Assembly (NCBI GenBank): GCA_965248915.1
Contig: OZ252216.1
Span: forward strand, 1,798,001 to 1,862,000
Direction: 5' to 3'
Length of the DNA stretch: 64,000 nucleotides
DNA from: CBDFLA01 sp965248915
GTDB taxonomy: Bacteria; Pseudomonadota; Alphaproteobacteria; M2410
In this document: in pieces, positions 8,942 to 17,013 of the stretch
Numbering within the stretch: position 1 is the stretch's first letter
Layout of the letters: every line of letters begins with the position of its first letter
Translations under genes and position numbers: made by a program
The notes under the pieces: generated by a model
What the model was told of the DNA's origin: nothing
Database searches by the model: none
The model's input: the letters and a program-made list of their open reading frames with translations, nothing else

Positions 8942-9805
8942 CTATTTGCCCTGATCACTTTGGAAGTAATCAAAGAAATCTCCTTCCGGAGAAAGGATAA
9001 GTGTCGTGTCTTCATTGTTCAAAGACTCGCGATAGGCTTGCATGGAACGATAGAACTCAAAAAACTCCGGGTCCCTCGAGAAAGCGTCGGCAAAGATCCG
9101 GTTCCGCTCCGCTTCACCGTCGCCTCGCAGGATCTCTGATTGCTTTTGCGCATCCGCTAAGATGATGGTGCGATCTCGGTCTGCTCTAGACTCAATTTCT
9201 TCTTTTGTCTTTTGACCTTCGGCACGCTCTTCGGCGGCTTCACGATTTCTTTCCGCGATCATTCTTTGGACAACAGCTTGTGAGTTTTGAATCGGAAGAT
9301 CAGCGCGAACAATTCGAACGTCTATGATCTCAATCCCCAGATCCAAAGATCTTTGGCGACTGTCTTGCGCGATGGCGTCCATGATCTCATTGCGACGTTC
9401 CGAGATGACATCCGCAACCGCGACATCTCCCAGCGCCTGGCGAAGACTCGCATCCAAAACTGAACTCAAGCGTTGATTCAAACCAGCTTCCGTTCGAACA
9501 CGTTGGTAGAATTTCAAAGGGTCGACAATTTCGTAACGCGTAACCGCATCCACAACCAAACGCTTCTGGTCACCCACGATAACTTCTTCTGGTTCTGAAT
9601 CGAAAACCAGCACTCGCTTGTCAAAGTAGACAACGTTTTGCCAAGGCAACTTGAAGTTCAACCCAGGATCTTGCTTGACCGTCTTAACTTCGCCGAATTG
9701 CAGAAGCAGCGCTTGCTGCGTTTCGGCAACAGTGTAAACGCTGTTAGCGCCGATCAAGACTGCGATCACGCCAAGGACGATGATAGGAGCAAAAATCTTT
9801 TTCAT
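8942..9805 (-). CDS. hflC: HflC, FtsH-modulating SPFH membrane protein
   Basis: Partner of HflK in the inner-membrane complex that surrounds and modulates the FtsH protease. A single N-terminal membrane anchor (about residues 3-25, FAPIIVLGVIAVLIGA) is followed by a band-7/SPFH domain and a long charged helix rich in Arg, Glu and Ala (about 180-250). The frame extends to 9892, but the ATG at 9805 gives MKKIFAPIIV, the family start, with GGGAGTAG upstream. It has 287 residues and begins 4 nt after the hflK stop. Confidence 0.95.
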   Translation of the reverse strand: MKKIFAPIIVLGVIAVLIGANSVYTVAETQQALLLQFGEVKTVKQDPGLNFKLPWQNVVYFDKRVLVFDSEPEEVIVGDQKRLVVDAVTRYEIVDPLKFYQRVRTEAGLNQRLSSVLDASLRQALGDVAVADVISERRNEIMDAIAQDSRQRSLDLGIEIIDVRIVRADLPIQNSQAVVQRMIAERNREAAEERAEGQKTKEEIESRADRDRTIILADAQKQSEILRGDGEAERNRIFADAFSRDPEFFEFYRSMQAYRESLNNEDTTLILSPEGDFFDYFQSDQGK

Positions 9806-9809
9806 GGGG

Positions 9810-10883
9810 CTACTCCCTTTCGCCGGTTGATGAGGTGGACTTCTTAAGTTCCTGTAGAGGCAGATATGGAACCACCCCTTGCCCATTGTCATCCAAGATC
9901 ACCTTGTTGGTGCCCTTCATGACATCTTCCATGGTTTCAAGGAACAAGCGACGACGAGTAACCTCAGGTGCCTTTTTGTATTGATCGTAAACGGAAAGAA
10001 AGCGAAGAGCTTGACCTTCTGATTCAGCAATCGTCTGCTCCTTGAAAGCTTCACCTTCAGCAATGATCCGGGCCGCCTGACCTTGTGCTTCTGGCACAAC
10101 GCGGTTGGCATAGACCTCACCTTCATTGCTGAGGCGCTCTCGGTCGGCTTTCGCCGCTTGCACATCACGGTATGATTCAATGGCGTCGCGGTGAGGATCA
10201 ATACGACCAAGATTGACTTCATTGACGATGACGCCAATTTCGTAGCCGTTCAAAATCTCTTGCATACGTGTTTTGACTTCTTGTTGAACCAAGTCCCGGC
10301 CTTCGGCGGTCAAGTAACTAAAGTCATTCTTACCGACGACCTCCCTTATAACACTTTCCGCCGTGGTCTTGATCACCTGCTCCTGGCCGGAAACGTTGAA
10401 CAAGAACATTGTCGCATCATCAATCAACCACTGAACAGAAAACCCGATATCCGCGATATTCTCATCACGGGTCAACATCAGGCTTTCCCGGTCCCCGGTA
10501 CCGATCTCCATGGTCTGCTTGGTCTGAACGTTTGGCGTGTAGACCGTTTCAATCGGCCAAGGCCAATGATAGTGAAGGCCCGGGAGAGTTGTATTCGTGT
10601 GTTTACCAAAAGTCAGGACAACTCCAACCTCTTCCGTCTTGACGCGATAAAGGCCAGTAAAGGCCCAACCTGCGAGCAGGACTAACAATACAAGGATTAC
10701 ACCGGCACCTCCTGGCACCACCGACCGAAAGCGATCTTGGCCGCGCTTGAACAGTTCCTCAAGGTCTGGCGGCGGCTGTCCGGAGCCCCCTCCGGAGCCT
10801 CCTGAGCCAGGGCCTTGCCCCCAGGGTCCACGGCCACCGCCGCTTTGCCAATTTCCACCGCCATTCTGATTTTTCCTAGGCAT
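9810..10883 (-). CDS. hflK: HflK, FtsH-modulating SPFH membrane protein
   Basis: First gene of the hflK-hflC pair. The N-terminal 45 residues are rich in Gly, Gln and Pro (GGGNWQSGGGRGPWG), typical of HflK. A membrane helix at about 58-77 and an SPFH domain follow, with a helical region ending near residue 330. Length 357 residues. The ATG at 10883 has GAGAGGA upstream. The likely promoter lies in the 249-bp divergent gap shared with mrp, where I recognise no specific site. Confidence 0.95.
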   Translation of the reverse strand: MPRKNQNGGGNWQSGGGRGPWGQGPGSGGSGGGSGQPPPDLEELFKRGQDRFRSVVPGGAGVILVLLVLLAGWAFTGLYRVKTEEVGVVLTFGKHTNTTLPGLHYHWPWPIETVYTPNVQTKQTMEIGTGDRESLMLTRDENIADIGFSVQWLIDDATMFLFNVSGQEQVIKTTAESVIREVVGKNDFSYLTAEGRDLVQQEVKTRMQEILNGYEIGVIVNEVNLGRIDPHRDAIESYRDVQAAKADRERLSNEGEVYANRVVPEAQGQAARIIAEGEAFKEQTIAESEGQALRFLSVYDQYKKAPEVTRRRLFLETMEDVMKGTNKVILDDNGQGVVPYLPLQELKKSTSSTGERE

Positions 10884-11132
10884 GAGGTCTCAATCCTCTC
10901 AATATTAAGGGCCCAACCCCTTCGGCGTAGCCGACCCACTGGTTCCGCCAGCAGTTCTGCGGTTGATTACCGTTCCATCGGCGTTATATGACAGTCCACA
11001 GCCCCGTGCAACGCGAGGTCTTACGCATTTCCCTCAACGGGCCGATTTCATTGAAATGGGAACAACCCCGTCAAAGTCAACGCCCTACTATCTTCAATCA
11101 GGACGCGGTCTGCAAACAAGAGATCCTCTGCC

Positions 11133-12263
11133 ATGAGCCAATTGACCGAGCAAACCGTTCTTGGGGTCCTCGACACCATCATTGACCCGGAATTTGGCAA
11201 GAGCGTTGTCGCTCTTGGCATGATCCAGGGACTGGCGATTCGCGATGGCCACATTGGATTCGCCCTCGAAACGACCGCGGAGAAAGCCAACGAGAAGGAA
11301 TTGTTGCGTGCGGCCTGTGAAAAGGCCCTAAACGACCATCCCGGTATTCTGTCGGTTGCTGCAGTTTTGACGGCCCACTCAGACACGCCTGACAATTCTC
11401 CCGCAAGTAGTCAGCCTCAACCCCTACCTACCGCACGACAAGCGCCCCCGACCCCCAAAATGCCCGAAGGATTGGCAAATGTGAAAAAAGTCATCGCGGT
11501 GGCGAGCGGCAAAGGTGGGGTCGGCAAATCCACCCTAGCGGTCAATCTTGCAACGGCTTTCAACCACCTCGGCAAAAAGGTGGGGCTCCTCGACGCTGAC
11601 ATTTATGGCCCCTCTATCCCGCGCATGTTGGGGATCAAGGGGAAACCTGAAAGCGACGGCAACAAGCTTCAACCAATGCAAAACCACGGCCTCAAATGCA
11701 TGTCCATCGGTTTTCTGGTGGAAGAAGACACGCCGATGATTTGGCGCGGACCCATGGTGCAAAGCGCCCTGTCGCAAATGATGGCTGACGTTGATTGGGG
11801 TGAGCTCGACCTCTTGGTGGTGGATATGCCTCCAGGAACAGGTGACGCGCAACTCACCATGGCCCAACAAGTTCCATTGGCCGGTGCCGTCATTGTCTCC
11901 ACACCACAAGAGATCGCGCTCATCGATGCCCGAAAAGGTCTCGCCATGTTTGAAAAGACCAACGTGCCCATCTTAGGGATCGTTGAGAACATGAGTTATT
12001 TCGTGAGCCCGGCCACAGGTGAGAAGTCTTATATCTTTGGCGAAGGTGGCGCCCGTCAAACCGCAGTGAAGCTAGGCACCGACTTCTTAGGCGAGATCCC
12101 GCTCCACATGTCAATCCGCGAACACTCCGACAACGGCAATCCTATCGTTGTCGACAATCCAAATTCGGAACAAGCCAAAAACTATATTGCCATTGCGGAG
12201 AACGTGCTGGCAAAACTCGACGAGGAACCCGCCAAAGCAGCCCCGAAGATCGTTATCGAGTAG
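11133..12263 (+). CDS. mrp: Mrp/ApbC iron-sulfur cluster carrier ATPase
   Basis: P-loop scaffold that carries and transfers Fe-S clusters. Residues 1-80 form a MIP18/DUF59-type domain (DTIIDPEFGKSVVALGMI). A Pro-rich linker at about 85-112 leads to a ParA/MinD-like ATPase with the deviant Walker A SGKGGVGKST (about 125-134), DADIYGPSIPRM and DMPPGTGDAQLT. Length 376 residues. It is transcribed away from hflK and converges on folA with only 13 bp between the two stop codons. Confidence 0.95.
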   Translation: MSQLTEQTVLGVLDTIIDPEFGKSVVALGMIQGLAIRDGHIGFALETTAEKANEKELLRAACEKALNDHPGILSVAAVLTAHSDTPDNSPASSQPQPLPTARQAPPTPKMPEGLANVKKVIAVASGKGGVGKSTLAVNLATAFNHLGKKVGLLDADIYGPSIPRMLGIKGKPESDGNKLQPMQNHGLKCMSIGFLVEEDTPMIWRGPMVQSALSQMMADVDWGELDLLVVDMPPGTGDAQLTMAQQVPLAGAVIVSTPQEIALIDARKGLAMFEKTNVPILGIVENMSYFVSPATGEKSYIFGEGGARQTAVKLGTDFLGEIPLHMSIREHSDNGNPIVVDNPNSEQAKNYIAIAENVLAKLDEEPAKAAPKIVIE

Positions 12264-12276
12264 CACGTGTTCTAAC

Positions 12277-12786
12277 TTACTGACGATCTAGCACGACCCA
12301 CCGAAAGATCAAACCAGATTTCTCATCAAGCTGGTCATCTGATGTCTCAACAGCCGCCCAATCATCCCCCGGAAAGTCCGGCATGAACGCGTCCCCTTCC
12401 ACCGCCAAATCAACCTCAGTTAGATAGATCCGATCGGCCAAGGGAAGCGCTGCGGCGTAAATCTCTGCGCCGCCAATGACCATCACCTCATAGATGTCGG
12501 ATGCATCCGCGATCTTCTTTGCCAGAGCCAATGCTGAAGCAAGATCGTGCACGACACGAACACCATCGGGTGAATAGTCCTGATTGCGTGTGATGACGAT
12601 GTTCTCTCTGCCAGGCAGAGGCCGCCCAATAGATTGGAAGGTCTTACGCCCCATGATCACGGGCTTGTTAAGCGTCGTTCGCTTAAAAAACTTAAGGTCT
12701 TCAGAGATATGCCAAGGCAACTCACCGCCAAGACCAATGACCCGGTTTTTCGCCATGGCCACGATGAGCGCGATTCTCACAGACAT
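12277..12786 (-). CDS. folA: Dihydrofolate reductase
   Basis: Reduces dihydrofolate to tetrahydrofolate with NADPH. It has 169 residues. The N-terminus shows IALIVAMAKNRVIGLGGELPWHI with the active-site PW pair, then MGRKTFQSIGRPLPGR (NADPH binding) and VIGGAEIYAAALPLADRIYLTE. It lies downstream of thyA, whose product consumes methylene-THF and yields dihydrofolate, so the pair is metabolically coupled. Confidence 0.96.
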   Translation of the reverse strand: MSVRIALIVAMAKNRVIGLGGELPWHISEDLKFFKRTTLNKPVIMGRKTFQSIGRPLPGRENIVITRNQDYSPDGVRVVHDLASALALAKKIADASDIYEVMVIGGAEIYAAALPLADRIYLTEVDLAVEGDAFMPDFPGDDWAAVETSDDQLDEKSGLIFRWVVLDRQ

Positions 12787-12790
12787 GACA

Positions 12791-12901
12791 TCACCTCAAG
12801 AACCCTGCCGCCAAAACGGCGAGGACCAGTCCAATCAGAGCCATCCGAATGACAATCAAGTCAAACGGCAATTGGCGCAGCGATGTTCGGATGCGCTTCA
12901 T
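12791..12901 (-). CDS. Possible 36-residue single-pass membrane protein between thyA and folA
   Basis: Reading the minus strand from the ATG at 12901 gives a 36-codon ORF ending in TGA 4 nt before the folA ATG. It overlaps the last 41 bases of thyA in another frame. The product begins MKRIRTSLRQLPFDL, which is basic and would stay cytoplasmic, followed by a hydrophobic run IVIRMALIGLVLAVLAAGF, a plausible transmembrane helix. No strong ribosome-binding site is visible. It fits a translational-coupling ORF or a small membrane protein, but such a short ORF can arise by chance. Confidence 0.35.
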   Translation of the reverse strand: MKRIRTSLRQLPFDLIVIRMALIGLVLAVLAAGFLR

Positions 12902-13655
12902 ATCCTACCAATGAAAAGTCGCCATAAGTGAAATTGAAAATATCACTGACATCACCATTCAATTGCATAGTCGGCAATGCCAGCGGAGATCTGGATAGCT
13001 GCAAGTCGGTTTGCTCCAGGTGATTAACGTAGAGATGTGCATCTCCAAACGTATGCACAAACTCACCAGGTTCAAGACCCGTCACTTGCGCCACCATCAA
13101 AGTCAACAATGCGTATGAGGCAATGTTAAAGGGAACCCCTAAAAATACATCAGCACTGCGTTGGTAAAGCTGACAGGAGAGTTTTCCTTCGGCCACGTAA
13201 AACTGAAACAAACAATGACACGGCGGCAGCGCCATCGAATCCACGACAGAGACATTCCACGCACTGACAATGTGTCGTCTGGAATCTGGGTTGGTAGCGA
13301 TTTGCTTGACGAGATTTGAAATCTGATCTGTATGCGTTCCATCGGGATTTGGCCAAGACCGCCATTGAGCGCCGTATACCGGACCGAGGTCTCCCTTCTC
13401 GTCCGCCCATTCATCCCAAATTCTGACGCCGTTCTCATTGAGGTATTTGATATTGGTATCGCCCGCCAAGAACCACAAAAGCTCATGAATGATGGACTTC
13501 AAGTGCAGCTTCTTCGTCGTGACCATCGGAAATCCATCCGCCAGCTCAAAGCGCATTTGATGGCCGAAAACACTCAGCGTACCTGTCCCGGTCCGGTCGT
13601 CTTTTCTGACGCCCGTATCGCGTACGTGCCGGAGGAGGTCCAAATACTGCTGCAT
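12861..13655 (-). CDS. thyA: Thymidylate synthase
   Basis: Methylates dUMP to dTMP using methylene-tetrahydrofolate. It has 264 residues, the same as the E. coli enzyme. The nucleophile Cys146 lies in MALPPCHCLFQFYV, with SRRHIVSAWN (phosphate-binding Arg) and QRSADVFLGVPFNIASYALL around it. A ribosome-binding site GAAGG precedes the ATG. It is the first gene of the thyA-folA pair and is divergent from ssrA. Confidence 0.97.
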   Translation of the reverse strand: MQQYLDLLRHVRDTGVRKDDRTGTGTLSVFGHQMRFELADGFPMVTTKKLHLKSIIHELLWFLAGDTNIKYLNENGVRIWDEWADEKGDLGPVYGAQWRSWPNPDGTHTDQISNLVKQIATNPDSRRHIVSAWNVSVVDSMALPPCHCLFQFYVAEGKLSCQLYQRSADVFLGVPFNIASYALLTLMVAQVTGLEPGEFVHTFGDAHLYVNHLEQTDLQLSRSPLALPTMQLNGDVSDIFNFTYGDFSLVGYEAHPNIAAPIAV

Positions 13656-13731
13656 AAGCCTTCATTGCCATGATTCGGTGGGTGCGACGACCCTGCTGAT
13701 ACAGCCCTTTATATTAACCCTCAAATCCCTA

Positions 13732-13737
13732 TATAAT
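13732..13737 (+). promoter_or_regulatory. -10 element of the ssrA promoter
   Basis: A perfect TATAAT lies just upstream of the first tmRNA stem, which would put transcription initiation near 13744. The -35 region (about 13708-13714, TTTATA) is poor, so the assignment rests on the -10 match and position. Confidence 0.6.
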
Positions 13738-13743
13738 GAGGTG

Positions 13744-14030
13744 TCGGCTCGTTCGACTATGGCGATAAACGAGCATGTAATAAGCGTTTCGGACCCGGGG
13801 GCGGTACCCGGCGCCTCCACCAAATCCTCAAAAGACCCATTGGGTTTCAGAGGCTTTCGAGGGGGCGAAATAGGATCGACGAGCGTGTAAAAGTGTATTC
13901 TTTCGCCCGTGATGGCTCCGGCGTTACCGGGCTAAACTTACAAGTGCCAATGATAATGAAATGGTACTAGCTGCCTAATTTAGGTAAGCAGGGGTTCGGG
14001 AGGCACCTGGCAACAGAAGCCTCCCACTCT
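13744..14030 (+). ncRNA. ssrA: Two-piece (permuted) tmRNA
   Basis: tmRNA rescues stalled ribosomes and adds a degradation tag. The gene is circularly permuted as in other alphaproteobacteria. The acceptor piece comes first: a GCTCGT/ACGAGC stem, a T-arm CCGGG-loop-CCCGG at 13795-13811, the acceptor strand CGCCTCC at 13812-13818, then A and encoded CCA at 13820-13822. A short intervening segment with its own hairpin (13823-13860) is followed by the coding piece, which starts GGGGGCGAAATAGGATCGACG at 13861. GGGGGCG pairs over 7 bp with CGCCTCC. The tag reading frame starts at GCC 13946 and ends at TAA 13976-13978, giving ANDNEMVLAA. A GGGAGGC/GCCTCCC stem at 13998-14025 closes the coding piece. 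Exact 5' and 3' ends are estimates. Confidence 0.93.
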
Positions 14031-14246
14031 TGCGCTATTCCAGAGGAAAGATCGCCCTCAGCCGAGACGAATGGCAAGATTCCGCAGATTTATGGGATCT
14101 AATTGGCCCGCGGATGTATGGAAATCCAACGACCTTTTGAGAGTGCGCAAGCCCGCCATTTTTGAGTATAGTAAAGCCTTAACCACAAATCGGTCATGAT
14201 CGGACCGTAAGTTGGTGGCTGAGCGAAGAACCGACGAGAGAGCTAG

Positions 14247-14768
14247 ATGACCCGAGATTTGATGCGCTATGACCTGATGACCCAGGATGCTATGCGAGCG
14301 GTTGTTCGCAGATCACTGGAGCGGGTCCTTGAGAGCGGGCTGCCAGGCGAACATCACTTCTTCATTACATTTGCCACAGGAGCCTCTGGCGTCAGCATCT
14401 CCGATGCGCTGACCGGGCGTTACCCGGAAGAAATGACGATTGTTCTTCAGCACCAGTTCTGGGGCTTGGAAGTCGACGAAGATGGGTTCTGCGTCAGCTT
14501 GACGTTCAACAAAATTCCCGAGCGCCTTGAGATTCCTTTCTCAGCAATCAAAGGCTTCTACGATCCTTCCGTCCAATTCGGATTGCAGTTTCAAGTGGAG
14601 GGATCGGCAGAAGTTTACAAGCCCGTCGATTTCGATCCATCTGCTAAGCCAGAAGAACAACCCGTCCCTGAGGCCAAAGAAGAGCCGGAAGTCATCGAAG
14701 AGACCGAAGAAGAAGAAGAAGACGAACGCGGTGAAGTGGTAAACCTCGATGCTTTCCGCAAAAAGTAA
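14247..14768 (+). CDS. sspB: SspB-type ClpXP adaptor for ssrA-tagged proteins
   Basis: Alphaproteobacterial SspB tethers tmRNA-tagged proteins to ClpXP. The core (residues 1-125) includes ALERVLESGLPGEHHFFITF-like and PEEMTIVLQHQFWGLEV segments and the AIKGFYDPSVQFGLQF strand typical of the SspB fold. Residues 130-160 form a strongly acidic low-complexity linker (EETEEEEEDERGE). A C-terminal VVNLDAFRKK follows; in the family the C-terminal tail docks on the ClpX N-domain. It lies about 220 bp downstream of ssrA on the same strand, so adaptor and tag are encoded side by side. Length 173 residues. Confidence 0.88.
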   Translation: MTRDLMRYDLMTQDAMRAVVRRSLERVLESGLPGEHHFFITFATGASGVSISDALTGRYPEEMTIVLQHQFWGLEVDEDGFCVSLTFNKIPERLEIPFSAIKGFYDPSVQFGLQFQVEGSAEVYKPVDFDPSAKPEEQPVPEAKEEPEVIEETEEEEEDERGEVVNLDAFRKK

Positions 14769-14795
14769 CCATTCTCATTTCTCTCCAATACATTC

Positions 14796-15248
14796 ATGAC
14801 TGACCAAACAAGACAGCGAACGGACGAAGAAGTCTTCGCGATTTTCAAGAACGCCAAGGACGTGCCGCCAAGCTCGCGCACTGTAGGATTCGATGTCTTA
14901 GAAGTGAGCCAGGATGAGGGCACGATAAAGATCGCCTTCGAAGGACGTCAGGAATGGACCAATCCACTAGGCGCTCTACAAGGGGGCTTCATTACCGCCA
15001 TGCTCGATGAAGCCATGACGACGGCAGGCATTGTCGCCGCCGAATTCTCAAAGTCGATGCCGACCCTTGAGCTTAAAGTGAGCTTTCTGCGCCCTGCCAT
15101 GCCTGGCAAACTCATCGGAATCGGTCGAGCCCGCAAGATTGGCAAATCAATCGCCTTCTTAGAAGGTGAACTCTTCGATTCATCGAAGAAAATGGTAGCC
15201 AAGGCCTCATGCACCGCAGCCCCGCAACCATTGCCGCCTCGCAAATAG
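14796..15248 (+). CDS. PaaI-like hotdog-fold thioesterase
   Basis: A 150-residue single hotdog domain of the PaaI/YbgC-like acyl-CoA thioesterase group. NPLGALQGGFITAMLDEAMTTA carries the family HGG-like turn (here LQGG) and the acidic residue on the central helix, followed by beta strands ending near residue 140. It lies 27 bp after sspB on the same strand and may be co-transcribed. Substrate is unknown. Confidence 0.8.
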   Translation: MTDQTRQRTDEEVFAIFKNAKDVPPSSRTVGFDVLEVSQDEGTIKIAFEGRQEWTNPLGALQGGFITAMLDEAMTTAGIVAAEFSKSMPTLELKVSFLRPAMPGKLIGIGRARKIGKSIAFLEGELFDSSKKMVAKASCTAAPQPLPPRK

Positions 15249-15368
15249 CAATCGCGTACTTGGCCCTCGCTGACTGAGGGTCGCTCGTGAGATTCTGCTT
15301 GCCCGTTGCCCTGGGGGTGCTAAACCACTTTCAAAGCCCACAACACTTCCGCCGTTGAGGACAATAAG

Positions 15369-16763
15369 ATGACCAGATCCCGCACAGAAACCGACAGTTT
15401 TGGGCCCCTAGAAGTTCCTGGTGACAAATACTGGGGCGCGCAAACGCAACGGTCACTTGGGAACTTCAAGATTGGCGATGAAACCATGCCAGTACCGTTG
15501 GTGCGCGCATTGGGTATCGTCAAGCAATCTGCGGCATTAGCCAACATGGCGCTCGACAATCTCGACCCAAAAATTGGCAAAGCCATCTCAGAGGCCGCTC
15601 AAGAGGTTCTCGACGGAAATCTGAACGACCATTTCCCCCTCGTCGTCTGGCAAACCGGGTCTGGCACCCAATCAAACATGAACTCGAATGAAGTGATCTC
15701 GAACCGTGCGATCGAGTTGCTGGGTGGCAAAATGGGATCAAAGGATCCTGTTCATCCCAATGACCACTGCAATCGCTCGCAAAGTTCAAACGATACATTC
15801 CCCACTGCGATGCACATCGCGGCTGGTGAAGAAGCCGTCAACCGACTGCTCCCGGCCCTGACACATTTGTACAGCGCGCTCGAAGCAAAGTCCAAGGAGT
15901 GGGACCAAATCATCAAGATTGGGCGCACCCACTTGCAAGACGCGACACCGCTGACACTGGGACAAGAATTCTCCGGCTACGCGACCCAAGTGAGGTATGG
16001 CATCGAACGGGTCAAAGGGACCTTGCCGCGGATCTATCAATTGGCACAAGGCGGCACCGCCGTTGGCACGGGCCTCAATGCCAAACCAGGATTTGCCGAA
16101 AAGTTTGCAGAAGAAGTGGCCAAGACGACCGGCCTTCCATTTGTCACCGCGGAAAACAAGTTTGAGTCCCTCGCTGCCCATGATGCAATCGTTGAAATGT
16201 CTGGCGCACTCAACACCATTGCGACGAGCCTCTTCAAGATCGCCAACGACATTAGATTGTTGGGATCGGGTCCTCGCTCAGGCCTCGGCGAATTGTCGTT
16301 ACCCGAAAACGAGCCAGGCTCGTCCATTATGCCCGGCAAAGTCAATCCAACCCAGTGCGAAGCCCTCACCATGGTGTGCACCCAGGTCATGGGCAACCAC
16401 ATGACCGTGACAGTGGCCGGCAGTCAGGGACACATGGAACTCAACGTCTTCAAACCGGTCCTGATCTACAATCTCTTGCAATCCATTCGGTTGGTAGCAG
16501 ACGCGTCGGTGAGTTTTACTGACAACTGCGTGGCAGGTATCAAGGCAAACACCGATGAAATCAAAACGAAGATGGAGCGCTCGCTCATGCTTGTGACGGC
16601 CTTGGCACCAAAGATTGGCTATGACAACGCCACCACTGTGGCCAAGACGGCCCACAAGAACGGCACCACGTTGCGTGACGAAGCTGTCGGTCTCGGGTTT
16701 GTAACGGAGGAAGAATTCGACCAGATCGTTCGCCCAGAAGATATGATCGGGCCGAAAGATTAG
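15369..16763 (+). CDS. fumC: Class II fumarate hydratase
   Basis: TCA-cycle enzyme that hydrates fumarate to L-malate; iron-independent homotetramer. It has 464 residues. The start RTETDSFGPLEVPGDKYWGAQTQRS is canonical, as are GSGTQSNMNSNEV, the active-site GRTHLQDATPLTLGQE and the superfamily signature GSSIMPGKVNPTQCE. The catalytic Ser is in GSSIMPGKVN. The ATG is preceded by a weak AGGACAA ribosome-binding site. No nearby TCA genes. Confidence 0.97.
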   Translation: MTRSRTETDSFGPLEVPGDKYWGAQTQRSLGNFKIGDETMPVPLVRALGIVKQSAALANMALDNLDPKIGKAISEAAQEVLDGNLNDHFPLVVWQTGSGTQSNMNSNEVISNRAIELLGGKMGSKDPVHPNDHCNRSQSSNDTFPTAMHIAAGEEAVNRLLPALTHLYSALEAKSKEWDQIIKIGRTHLQDATPLTLGQEFSGYATQVRYGIERVKGTLPRIYQLAQGGTAVGTGLNAKPGFAEKFAEEVAKTTGLPFVTAENKFESLAAHDAIVEMSGALNTIATSLFKIANDIRLLGSGPRSGLGELSLPENEPGSSIMPGKVNPTQCEALTMVCTQVMGNHMTVTVAGSQGHMELNVFKPVLIYNLLQSIRLVADASVSFTDNCVAGIKANTDEIKTKMERSLMLVTALAPKIGYDNATTVAKTAHKNGTTLRDEAVGLGFVTEEEFDQIVRPEDMIGPKD

Positions 16764-16771
16764 GCACCATT

Positions 16772-17011
16772 ATGGCCCGACCTCAAAAACGATCCGTCAC
16801 CCTGTCAGGTCATCGCACCAGCGTTACCCTCGAGGCTGAGTTTTGGCGTGCGTTGAAGGTCATTGCCGACAAGCGAGGGCTGTCCATCAACCAGCTCATT
16901 GGGGATATTGATCGCCAACGAATGGCATCGACCAACGAAGTTGACGCCGGCCTTTCAAGTGCAATCCGTGTCTTTGTCCTAAATGAGTTTGTGAACGAAA
17001 TAGCAGACTAA
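16772..17011 (+). CDS. Ribbon-helix-helix domain protein
   Basis: A 79-residue protein of the alphaproteobacterial ribbon-helix-helix family (PF13467-like). RSVTLSGHRTSVTLEAEFW forms the DNA-contacting strand, followed by two helices (RALKVIADKRGLSINQLIGDID). It starts 8 bp after the fumC stop and is probably translated from the same message. It may bind DNA as a dimer; the target is unknown, and no toxin gene adjoins it. Confidence 0.8.
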   Translation: MARPQKRSVTLSGHRTSVTLEAEFWRALKVIADKRGLSINQLIGDIDRQRMASTNEVDAGLSSAIRVFVLNEFVNEIAD

Positions 17012-17013
17012 GC

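Noticed and set aside
13678..13890. 70-codon ORF over the ssrA promoter and acceptor piece
   Set aside because: It crosses tmRNA structural elements; no ribosome-binding site or recognisable product.
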